From a virus: a stretch of 27,274 nucleotides of DNA. The stretch is from positions 1 to 27,274 of the IMG/VR virus record IMGVR_UViG_3300036761_004209; one strand, written 5' to 3'. Below are positions 1 through 6,068 of this stretch, one piece after another (position 1 is the first letter of the stretch; each line of letters starts with the position of its first letter). A program made the translations under genes and the position numbers. The notes below the pieces were generated by a model, which searched no databases, was not told the DNA's origin, and was given only the letters and a program-made list of their open reading frames with translations.

Positions 1-186
1 GGGAACATCAACCTCGATGACCGCACCGCCACGCTGAACATCTGGAAGACGTACCCCGCCCACGGCCAGATTGTGCTGACGCAGATAGACGCCGATTCGA
101 TGACAGGCACGTTTGGCGACCTAAACCATGCCTTCGCCCTGGCTTCGGGTTGCTCCAGCAGCGCGGTGCTTTCTAAGCTCCATTAG
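1..186 (+). CDS. 3' end of an unknown protein (partial)
   Basis: Frame 1 is open from the first base to a TAG at 184-186 and gives 61 C-terminal residues; the start lies outside the window. The peptide alternates polar and hydrophobic residues (for example NINLDDRTATLNIW and GQIVLTQIDADSMTGTFGDL), which reads like beta strands of a small secreted or lipoprotein-type domain, then ends in a Ser/Ala-rich tail with one Cys. I do not recognise the family. The stop codon lies next to the Shine-Dalgarno sequence of the exonuclease gene that follows, so the two may share a transcript. The reading is supported by uninterrupted codons and that spacing only; a chance open frame is possible at this GC content. 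Confidence 0.5.
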   Translation, partial: GNINLDDRTATLNIWKTYPAHGQIVLTQIDADSMTGTFGDLNHAFALASGCSSSAVLSKLH

Positions 187-200
187 GGAGGCGCTAGAAC

Positions 201-1184
201 ATGGCCATCTGGGGAAAACGACTGGCGGACACACCCATCGCTGTGCTCGACTTCGAGACGACCGGGTTCTCGCCGAAGAGCGGCTGCCGGGTCATCGAGA
301 TTGCGGTTGTTCGGATCGACCCCGGCGCCGAACCGCGCCTCGTGCTGGACACTCTCGTCGATCCGGACGGGCCCGTCCACGCGACGCGAATCCACGGAAT
401 CGATCAGAGCGACGTCCTCGGCGCTCCGCTGTTCACGGATCTCGCCGCCAACGTCGCCCGGGCCCTCGAGGGCGCGGTCGTCGCGGCCTTCAACGCAGCA
501 TTCGACATGCGGTTCCTCGAGCACGAGCTTCATCGCTCTGAGCGCGGGCGACGCGCGTGGATCCCACCCCATCTATGCTTGATGTACGCCCGTCCACTGC
601 TGGGCCTCGGGCCGAAGTGCAGCTTGGCCGAGGCCTGCACCGCGTACGGTCTGTCGCCCGCGTCACATCGTGCGGCGGACGATGCGATGGCAGGCGCCCA
701 GCTCTGGCTCGTCTATCGGGACGCCGCGCGAAACGCAGGCCTAGAGTGCTTCGAGGACTTCGATGCGGACAGGTACTCCTTCACCTCGAGCTTCGAGGGC
801 GACCCCTTTACGCCGGAGCTCGTGGCGGCCCTCGCGCCGCCGGTCCCCGATGGCCAACTCAAGCCTCGGACGGTCGCGGTCCGCCCGGTGGCAGCGCGCC
901 CAGGAAGCTCCCCGGCCGATCCCCGCCGTCAGTACTGGCACATGCTCGTGGAAGCGGTGTCGGACGGGGTCGTGACGCGCGAGGAGATCTCTGCGCTTCG
1001 GGCCGCGCAGCGCCAGTTGGGCCTACCGGACGCGCAGGTGCGGGCCGTCCACGCGAAGTTCGCCGGCGAGGTCATGGCCTCTCAACTCGACGATGAAGCC
1101 GTGTCCGGGGACGAAGCGCGCGTCCTCACCACGCTCTTCGCTGTGCTGCGGGACCTCGGATGGGCTCCCGGCGACCGGGTGTGA
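201..1184 (+). CDS. DEDDh 3'-5' exonuclease (DnaQ-like) with C-terminal helical domain
   Basis: This 327-residue protein is a DnaQ-type exonuclease that should remove nucleotides from 3' ends using two metal ions. The DEDDh motifs are all present: D17 and E19 in the DFETTGF box (Exo I), D102 in FNAAFDMRF (Exo II), and H156 with D161 in HRAADDA (Exo III). The exonuclease domain covers about residues 11-175. A proline-rich linker (about 205-242) leads to an acidic helical domain (about 243-322) that resembles the TerB-like domains attached to some DnaQ-family proteins; that match is by eye. The ATG is preceded by GGGAGG at 186-191. It is the second gene of a plus-strand block facing the phage structural operon. 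It could be phage DNA metabolism, a moron or host DNA; without a polymerase nearby I would not call it a proofreading subunit. Confidence 0.88.
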   Translation: MAIWGKRLADTPIAVLDFETTGFSPKSGCRVIEIAVVRIDPGAEPRLVLDTLVDPDGPVHATRIHGIDQSDVLGAPLFTDLAANVARALEGAVVAAFNAAFDMRFLEHELHRSERGRRAWIPPHLCLMYARPLLGLGPKCSLAEACTAYGLSPASHRAADDAMAGAQLWLVYRDAARNAGLECFEDFDADRYSFTSSFEGDPFTPELVAALAPPVPDGQLKPRTVAVRPVAARPGSSPADPRRQYWHMLVEAVSDGVVTREEISALRAAQRQLGLPDAQVRAVHAKFAGEVMASQLDDEAVSGDEARVLTTLFAVLRDLGWAPGDRV

Positions 1185-1431
1185 GCGACTGAGCCATCGG
1201 ATTCAGAGGACGGGTAGCGGGATCCGTTACCGCCGAAGGGGGGAGGCTGCCTTGCCGGGGCTCAAGCGGCACAAGGCTTGGGCCGATAACTACTTAGCGC
1301 TGGTGTCTACTGCGGGCTGGAACAACCGGGCCGGCGGGCGCGTAGAATGGCTATGGACGGAGCGCTGGCGGGATGCCGCACGGGGCGATATCATTTCCTC
1401 CGCGAACCCGATCCCGACTGAGGATAGAACG
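1185..1431 (+). other. Non-coding gap with no convincing gene
   Basis: This 247-base gap separates the exonuclease from the 70-residue gene. I see no ORF with a ribosome-binding site, no tRNA and no direct repeat typical of an attachment core. It contains the hairpin at 1213-1231 and, at 1343-1348, TAGAAT, which resembles a -10 box. No acceptable -35 element lies 16-18 bases upstream, so I do not call a promoter, though the gap is the natural place for one driving the downstream pair. Confidence 0.4.
1213..1231 (+). terminator. Hairpin after the exonuclease gene (possible terminator or operator)
   Basis: GGTAGCGG and CCGTTACC form an 8-pair stem with one G-U pair around a GAT loop, starting 29 bases after the exonuclease stop. 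No T-run follows, so intrinsic termination is uncertain. As double-stranded DNA it is also a near-perfect dyad that could bind a dimeric regulator of the downstream pair. Confidence 0.3.
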
Positions 1432-1644
1432 ATGGATCATAGTGACTTCCTGGTTTCGATGCCCTCATTTCTCCGGGGAGCTGGCCGCATCGGCGACCTG
1501 TTCGCGTCCTCGAGCCACTTCTCTTACAACGAGAGCGCCACGCCGGAGCAGGCCGACGCTCGCGCGATCGCGCATGACTGGGCGCAGGTCGGCCAGGATC
1601 TCGCGCGCGCCATGGTGCCGGAAGTTCCCGCCCCCGCGAAGTAG
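1432..1644 (+). CDS. Small 70-residue protein upstream of DUF2335 gene
   Basis: The start is the ATG at 1432, preceded by GAGGA at a 7-base spacing; the same frame is open further upstream but has no good start signal there. The product is 70 residues, soluble-looking, with no membrane segment: an N-terminal stretch with FLVSMPSFLRGAGRIGDLF, a Ser/Tyr/Asn-rich middle, then a helix around DWAQVGQDLARAM. From memory this layout (SFL near the start, a central aromatic stretch, DW..VG.DL near the end) recurs in short uncharacterised bacterial and prophage proteins of 60-75 residues; I cannot name a family or function. It lies 9 bases before a DUF2335 gene, so the two are almost certainly co-transcribed and may act together. 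Confidence 0.75.
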   Translation: MDHSDFLVSMPSFLRGAGRIGDLFASSSHFSYNESATPEQADARAIAHDWAQVGQDLARAMVPEVPAPAK

Positions 1645-1653
1645 TCGACCCGC

Positions 1654-2088
1654 ATGGGTCGTCACCGTAGCTCGCAGCTCCCAGCGCAGAGACAGCCGCA
1701 ACAACAGGTCCTTGCCGCCGAGTTCTTCCGGGGCCCACTGCCTCGCCCCACCGATTTCGCGCATTACGACCAGGTCGTTCCGGGAGCGGGAGAGCGAATC
1801 CTGCACCAGTTCGAGGAGCAGTCTGCGCACCGGCGGACGCTCGAGGCAAAGGTTGTCGACTCGAACATCGCCGGCGAGCGGCGGGGCACCTACGCCGCGA
1901 CGTACCTCGCCTCGTTGTTCGTGATCGGCGGCTTCGTCCTCGTGTGGCTGGGGCAGTCCACGCCGGGCATCGGAGCGCTAGCATGGGCGGCGGCTCAGGT
2001 CTCGGGGACCTTCATCGTGAACATCCTGGGTCGGCGCGATGAGCTACGGCGGAAGCGCGAGCAGGAGCAGCAGCAGGCCCCCCGCTAG
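1654..2088 (+). CDS. DUF2335 family membrane protein
   Basis: The 144-residue product matches the DUF2335 pattern: a Gln-rich N-terminus, the motif GPLPRP (27-32), then DFAHYDQVVPGAGERIL (34-50) and EEQSAHRRTLE (54-64), followed by two membrane segments at about 79-99 and 104-125 and a charged Arg/Glu/Gln tail. Both ends are probably cytoplasmic, with a short external loop around STPG. The biochemical function of DUF2335 is not established; members occur on chromosomes and in prophages. No strong Shine-Dalgarno sequence precedes the ATG, so translation may be coupled to the 70-residue gene 9 bases upstream. The TAG stop at 2086-2088 shares bases with the stop codon of the convergent spanin-like gene. 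A role in envelope modification, superinfection exclusion or abortive infection is conceivable but only inferred. Confidence 0.85.
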   Translation: MGRHRSSQLPAQRQPQQQVLAAEFFRGPLPRPTDFAHYDQVVPGAGERILHQFEEQSAHRRTLEAKVVDSNIAGERRGTYAATYLASLFVIGGFVLVWLGQSTPGIGALAWAAAQVSGTFIVNILGRRDELRRKREQEQQQAPR

Positions 2089-2645
2089 ATCGGCCGCCTC
2101 ATCGGGATCCGCACCCCCACCATGACCGTCGGCCCGAGCGCGACCCGCTCGCCGGAGTAGGTCGCCCCGATCCCCACCGCGATCACGAGGAGTCTCCCGC
2201 CGGAGTGCTTCACCGCTTCCCCGGCGAGGGCGAGGTTCGCGTGGCGGAGCTGCTCCGAGCGCTCGAGCAGGGAGTCCGACCGCGCGAGCCGGGCGGTAGC
2301 CGCGTCCAGGGCCGTGGTGAGGTCGGCCACCGTGGCGACGTGCTCGGCGCGGATCCGCTCGAGGACGGGCGCCAGGGTGTCCGGGACGGACGGGAGGATG
2401 CTGTCGATCAGCCGCACCGTCACGGTGTCGTGCACGGCCGCTGTCGCACGAGCGTGCACGATCACCGTGTCCGCGGAGGGGCCAGCAGCCCGGTACTGCG
2501 CGATCGCACTATCGAGCTGCTGGTTGGTGGTGCGGAGCGTGTCGAGCTGGGCGGCGAGCCGGGGATCCGGCCGACGGCCCAGCCACCAGCCGAGGGCGGC
2601 GGCGAGCAGGGCGAGGAGGACCAGTGCAGACGCGTGCACGCGCAC
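2085..2645 (-). CDS. Membrane-anchored coiled-coil protein, spanin-like, with beta-rich C-terminus
   Basis: This is the last gene of the minus-strand operon. It starts with GTG at 2645, preceded by GAGG at a 5-base spacing. Of 186 residues, about 7-23 form one hydrophobic anchor (ALVLLALLAAALGWWLG) followed by Arg-Arg, so the rest should be periplasmic. Residues about 29-145 are predicted helical or coiled coil, with an Asp/Thr/Val-rich strip (SADTVIVH, VHDTVTV). The C-terminus (about 150-186) switches to short beta strands rich in Gly (LLVIAVGIGATYSG, VALGPTVMVGVRI) like an edge of a beta-barrel. The anchor plus coil fits an i-spanin or u-spanin linking inner and outer membranes at lysis, but no lipobox gene overlaps it. 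A structural periplasmic protein is the alternative. Confidence 0.65.
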   Translation of the reverse strand: MRVHASALVLLALLAAALGWWLGRRPDPRLAAQLDTLRTTNQQLDSAIAQYRAAGPSADTVIVHARATAAVHDTVTVRLIDSILPSVPDTLAPVLERIRAEHVATVADLTTALDAATARLARSDSLLERSEQLRHANLALAGEAVKHSGGRLLVIAVGIGATYSGERVALGPTVMVGVRIPMRRPI

Positions 2646-2652
2646 GTCGGCC

Positions 2653-3003
2653 TCAGAGCAGGAGCAGGGCGAGCAGTGCGCCGGCGAGCGCCGCCACGAC
2701 GTCCCGCCAGCTCATCCGGTCCGCCGCGAAAGGCCAAGGTGGCGGGGCACCGGCCGCCTGCCAGTGGCGGTAGCGGAGGAGCTCCACCGCCTCCCAGGCC
2801 CCAGACAGGATGAGAACGACGCCGAGCACTGGGATGGTGCCGAGCGTCGCCCAGCGGGCCAGCAGCAGCGCCAGCAGGGCGCCGATGACGACGTGCTGGA
2901 CCTTGTCGCGCCCCGCGAAGGGCGTCGCCTGGTCCACGAGCTCGCCACCCCAGACGCCGTCCGCGCCGCGGAATCCGTCCCCGGCCCACCAGTTCGAGTC
3001 CAT
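2653..3003 (-). CDS. Three-TM membrane protein, VanZ/YfiM-like pattern
   Basis: The 116-residue product has a soluble, Trp/Gly-rich N-terminus (1-30) and three hydrophobic segments at about 36-52, 56-76 and 101-116. Polar residues are set in a VanZ/YfiM-like order: GRDKVQH (D33, H37) before the first segment, GAWEAVE (E71) at the end of the second, and SWRDVVAALAG (D101, G108) leading into the third. This match is by eye and the superfamily's role is poorly defined. The ATG (3001-3003) abuts the stop of the BppU-like gene at 3004. In this position a holin, an antiholin or a membrane partner of the spanin-like protein (which starts 7 bases beyond the stop) is possible, but nothing in the sequence decides this. 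Confidence 0.65.
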   Translation of the reverse strand: MDSNWWAGDGFRGADGVWGGELVDQATPFAGRDKVQHVVIGALLALLLARWATLGTIPVLGVVLILSGAWEAVELLRYRHWQAAGAPPPWPFAADRMSWRDVVAALAGALLALLLL

Positions 3004-3330
3004 TCACGCCTCCACCACAACGGTGATGCTGCCGCGGCTCGGTGCCACGAGCAGGATGCTCCCCGGCAGCGTGACGCGGAAGTACGCATCGTAGGTCCCC
3101 GGCGTGTCGGTGTCGGTGCCCGACCAGTCGTACTGCACCACGCCGCCCGTGGCGGGACTGACCACGCTGGCGCTCAGGTTGTTCACCTTCACCGCGGCGG
3201 TGGCGCGGTTGACCATCCGGAGAACGGCCGTCGCGGCCGTCAGGTCCACCGCCGTCCCCGCCTGAGTGACGGTGACACGCAGGCTCGGGCGGAGCGCCCC
3301 CTGCTTGATCGTGAACTGCTCGGTCGTCAT
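3004..3330 (-). CDS. BppU-like Ig-fold baseplate/fibre protein
   Basis: The ATG at 3330 overlaps the stop of the repeat protein gene as ATGA, which fixes the start. The 108-residue protein is a single beta-sandwich unit. It follows the pattern of the BppU N-terminal domain: FTIKQGALRPSLRVTVT, then VDLTAATAVLRMVN, a Gly-Gly-Val-Val-Gln-Tyr-Asp-Trp strand (about 71-78), DTPGTYDAYFRV, and a closing SITVVVEA strand. Proteins with this domain are structural parts of siphovirus baseplates or fibre stalks. Stand-alone copies of about 100 residues downstream of fibre genes are common in phages of several phyla. The family assignment rests on motif spacing only. Confidence 0.72.
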   Translation of the reverse strand: MTTEQFTIKQGALRPSLRVTVTQAGTAVDLTAATAVLRMVNRATAAVKVNNLSASVVSPATGGVVQYDWSGTDTDTPGTYDAYFRVTLPGSILLVAPSRGSITVVVEA

Positions 3331-5450
3331 GGCAGGGTGACCTCCGTGTCCGTCCAAGCTGGCGTGGTGGCAGTCTCCTCCACCGCGAGTGTGGCATCGG
3401 CCGCGGTCCAGGCGAGCGCGATGGCAGTCTCTTCAACGGCGAGCGTGGCCTCGGCCGCGGTCCAGGCGAGCTGCACGAGCACCGGGTGCTGGACGGTCGC
3501 TTCGACGCCGAGGTAACCGGCGCCCGCCACCTGGAACGGGAGGGCGACGCTGCCGTTGGCGACAACTGCGACAGCGCCGGATCCAGAGACGGCCAGCGGC
3601 AGCGCGACGGCTCCTGCACCGCTGACAGCCACCGCGCCGGCACCGCTGACCCCCAGCGGTAGTGCAACGGCGGAGTCTCCGGTGATCGGGCTCCACGTGA
3701 CGGTTCCCGCCCCTATGCTGCTGAACGGCAGGGCGACGGCGGACGCGCCCGCGACCGCGACACTGCCCGCTCCCGCCACGGTGAGCGGCAGCGCGACAGA
3801 GGAGTCGCCCGTGACGACGGGGAATCCGACTGTGGCCGCACCCGAGACCGTGAGCGGCAGGCCGACCGCGCCGTCGGCAAGGACTGTCAGCGCCGCTGAT
3901 CCCGAGCAGGTGAACGGGAGAGCGGCGGTCCCCTGGCCCGCGATCGCCACGGCTCCGACGCCGGACACCCCCAGCGGCAGTACAACAGCGGAGTCTCCGG
4001 TAATCGGGCTCCAGGTGACAGCCCCCTCGCCCGAGCCGCTGAACGGCAGGGCGACGGTGGACGCGCCGGCGACCGCGACGCCGCCCGCACCCGAGGCGCC
4101 GAAGGGCAACGGGACACTGGAGGCCGCCGCCACCTGCATGGTGCCGGTTCCGGCGCTCCCGAAGGGCAGCGCAACGGCACTGTTCCCGAGCACGGCGACG
4201 ACCCCGGCGCCGCCGGCGCCGAAAGGCAGTGCAACGGTGGAGTCCCCGGTGATCGGGCTCCACGTGACAGTTCCCGCCCCTATGCTGCCGAACGGTAGGG
4301 CGACGGTGGACGTCGCGGCGAGCGCGACGCTGCCCGCACCCGAGGCGCCGAAGGGCAACGCAACACTGGAGGCCGCCACCACCTGCACGGTGCCGGTTCC
4401 AGCGCTCCCGAAGGGCAGCGCGACGGACCCAGCGGCGGCAATCGCGAGCACCACCGCAGCGGCCACAGCGAACGGGAGACTGACGCTGCTGTTGCCGGTG
4501 ACGCCTGCGGCCGCTGGATCCACTGTGAACGCCGGCGTCGCTACGATGGCCGCGCCCGAGGAGTTGCCCGAGGCGGGCACCGTGCCCGTGATCGTCTCCT
4601 GGGCCGTGATGTCGTACGTCGAGATCGCGGCAGCGGGGATCGTGAACGTGACTGTGTTGTCATCGGTGCGCACGACCTTCGTCAGGTCAGCGAGGAGCGC
4701 CGCCTTGACCACCGCATCCCAGCCCGCGGCCTCGCTCTGCGCCGAGTCGAGCCCGCTGACGTAGTCGGCGCGGACATCGGCGAACACCGTCATTCGGAAC
4801 GAGACGAGGATGCCGAGGCCCACGCCGTTCGAGGCCGTGCCGCCGTTGTCGGTGACGGTCAGGTTGCCCGTCGCACCGCCGGCGTGGGACAGCTGATACA
4901 GGAGGGCGTTCCCCGCGTCGTTCCCCGTCGTGCTTTCGTTCTGCGCGGCGAGGAGCCAGCTCGTCAGGGTGGCGGTGCCGTTCCAGTCGTTGCTCTTGGC
5001 CGCGATGATGAGCGCCAGGTCGCCGGCCGTGGGCGTGATACCCGTGATCGGGCCGACGTTATCGGCGCTGCTGTTCGTGCTGGTGGAGCCCGTGACACGC
5101 AGCCGGCCGTACTGGATCGCCGACGTGGGACGGAAACCGTGGATCCGCGAGAGCTGGGTATCGCCCGCGACGCCCGTGCCCGTCAGGGTCACCGTGGGCG
5201 CCGAATCGCCCGCGACGGCGATCCGGTAGTAGACGGCCAGGTTCGTCGTGCCGTTGAGCCAGCCGGTGTCGCCGCCGACGGACTCCCAGCCGGTCGGCTT
5301 GCTCGCCCGGCGGGAATCGGTCCCGCCGAAGTTGCTGACGACGAGGACGTGGAGGTCGCCCGGTGCCCAGCCCGCGGGTAGTCCAGGGGTGAGCGACGAG
5401 GCGTTGTTCCCGTTGCTCGCGGCGCCCGAGGCGTTGAAGGTCCAGCTCAT
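3327..5450 (-). CDS. Repeat-rich tail fibre / adhesin-like protein
   Basis: The start (ATG at 5450) overlaps the previous stop as ATGA; the frame is open further upstream but is then a shadow of the preceding gene. The 707 residues fall into four parts. Residues 1-219 are a beta-rich domain (APGDLHVLVVSN, PTGWESVGG, IHGFRP) of a type seen in phage tail proteins. Residues 220-318 are a second small domain (YVSGLDSAQSEAAGWD, YDITAQETITGTVPAS). Residues 320-651 are sixteen tandem units of 20 or 23 residues on the theme S-V-A-L-P-F-G-x-x-G-A-G. Residues 662-707 are two and a half copies of an 18-residue Trp-containing repeat. The low charge and regular Gly/Ala/Val pattern suggest an extended beta-structured fibre shaft. 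Exact function and receptor are unknown. Confidence 0.85.
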   Translation of the reverse strand: MSWTFNASGAASNGNNASSLTPGLPAGWAPGDLHVLVVSNFGGTDSRRASKPTGWESVGGDTGWLNGTTNLAVYYRIAVAGDSAPTVTLTGTGVAGDTQLSRIHGFRPTSAIQYGRLRVTGSTSTNSSADNVGPITGITPTAGDLALIIAAKSNDWNGTATLTSWLLAAQNESTTGNDAGNALLYQLSHAGGATGNLTVTDNGGTASNGVGLGILVSFRMTVFADVRADYVSGLDSAQSEAAGWDAVVKAALLADLTKVVRTDDNTVTFTIPAAAISTYDITAQETITGTVPASGNSSGAAIVATPAFTVDPAAAGVTGNSSVSLPFAVAAAVVLAIAAAGSVALPFGSAGTGTVQVVAASSVALPFGASGAGSVALAATSTVALPFGSIGAGTVTWSPITGDSTVALPFGAGGAGVVAVLGNSAVALPFGSAGTGTMQVAAASSVPLPFGASGAGGVAVAGASTVALPFSGSGEGAVTWSPITGDSAVVLPLGVSGVGAVAIAGQGTAALPFTCSGSAALTVLADGAVGLPLTVSGAATVGFPVVTGDSSVALPLTVAGAGSVAVAGASAVALPFSSIGAGTVTWSPITGDSAVALPLGVSGAGAVAVSGAGAVALPLAVSGSGAVAVVANGSVALPFQVAGAGYLGVEATVQHPVLVQLAWTAAEATLAVEETAIALAWTAADATLAVEETATTPAWTDTEVTLP
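3330..3467 (-). repeat. 18-residue C-terminal repeat, about 2.5 copies
   Basis: The protein ends with AWTAAEATLAVEETAIAL, AWTAADATLAVEETATTP and the half copy AWTDTEVTLP. The first two 54-bp copies are also close at the DNA level, so the duplication looks recent. The unit differs from the long array upstream and probably forms a short cap or coil at the fibre tip. Confidence 0.92.
3498..4493 (-). repeat. Sixteen tandem 20/23-residue units (60/69 bp) inside the fibre gene
   Basis: Units start at residues 320, 340, 360, 380, 403, 423, 443, 463, 486, 506, 526, 549, 569, 592, 612 and 632 of the encoded protein. Each carries [AV]-x-LP-[FL] at positions 5-8 and a Gly-rich turn at about 11-14. Units 4, 8 and 13 end in TWSPITG and unit 11 in the variant FPVVTG; these four are 23 residues, the others 20. 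Units 2-5 and 6-9 match each other position by position, which shows duplication in blocks of four. Confidence 0.95.
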
Positions 5451-6061
5451 GCCGGAATCACGGTGGCACCTGTGAGCGTCAGGACGACGGTCTTGTCGGT
5501 CGCCTTCAGGTTCACTTCCGTGATCCCCGCCGCTGCCGTGCCGGTCAGGGTGGAGAACGGGGCGTCGAGCGCCCGCCACGAATCGACTGTGTCGCCGGAC
5601 GCGACGAGGTTGATACCGGGAGTCTCCGCCGCGCTGTACGTCGCATCGGTGACGCCCGTGCCCTGCGCCACGCCGTTGTAGTACGCTCGGAGGAACGACC
5701 CGATGACTAGAATCCCGATGCGGTCGCCCGCCGCGAACGTCAGCCCCGTGGCGGCGGTCTCGATGAGGGTCACCACCCCACCGTCAACGCGGTTGATGTG
5801 TAGTGCCCCTGATTCCGCGACGACATCATACCCGTTGAACGAAACCGGCGAGCAGCGCACCAGCGGTGATATCCCGGTCGAGAAGCTGGCAATGACAACT
5901 TCGACGTACTGGTCCGCCGTCGCGGGCATCCCCGTCGTGTAGAGTGCGCCCACCGGGAATGACGACCCAACAAGCACCCCAGACACACGAGATGCGGCTC
6001 CCGCCAGCACCGCCCAGTTGCCGCTGAGTACCCCCGTGCCGTCGAAGGTGTCGAGTGACAT
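5447..6061 (-). CDS. Beta-sandwich (LamG/ConA-like) fibre-associated protein
   Basis: The 204-residue product begins with LDTFDGTGVLSGNWAVL and continues with strands such as YVEVVIASF, GYDVVAESGALHINRV, IGILVIGSFLRAYYNGV and TPGINLVASG, ending the first domain at about residue 166. This is the usual look of LamG-like jelly rolls in phage adhesins that bind glycans or other fibre subunits. The last 37 residues (GITEVNLKATDKTVVLTLTGATVIPA) look like the first half of a small Ig-like module. No clear Shine-Dalgarno sequence precedes the ATG, and the gene probably depends on coupling to the upstream gene, whose stop lies 7 bases away. Its stop overlaps the next ATG. Carbohydrate binding is inferred only. 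Confidence 0.72.
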   Translation of the reverse strand: MSLDTFDGTGVLSGNWAVLAGAASRVSGVLVGSSFPVGALYTTGMPATADQYVEVVIASFSTGISPLVRCSPVSFNGYDVVAESGALHINRVDGGVVTLIETAATGLTFAAGDRIGILVIGSFLRAYYNGVAQGTGVTDATYSAAETPGINLVASGDTVDSWRALDAPFSTLTGTAAAGITEVNLKATDKTVVLTLTGATVIPA

Positions 6062-6068
6062 CTGGTGT

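Noticed and set aside
1185-1431. A promoter around TAGAAT at 1343-1348
   Set aside because: No -35-like element at suitable spacing was found and host promoter rules are unknown, so it was not listed as a promoter.
1185-1431. A tRNA gene or prophage attachment core in the gap
   Set aside because: No cloverleaf-compatible arms or CCA end are visible, and no matching core repeat was noticed elsewhere in the window; no integrase is present.
3498-4493. Regularly spaced repeats that might suggest a CRISPR array
   Set aside because: The repeats are in frame, 60 or 69 bp with no unique spacers, and encode a continuous protein pattern.
3327-5579. A longer start for the repeat fibre protein
   Set aside because: The upstream extension is an Arg/His/Asp-rich shadow of the preceding gene; the ATG at 5450 overlaps its stop and begins a sensible beta-rich domain.
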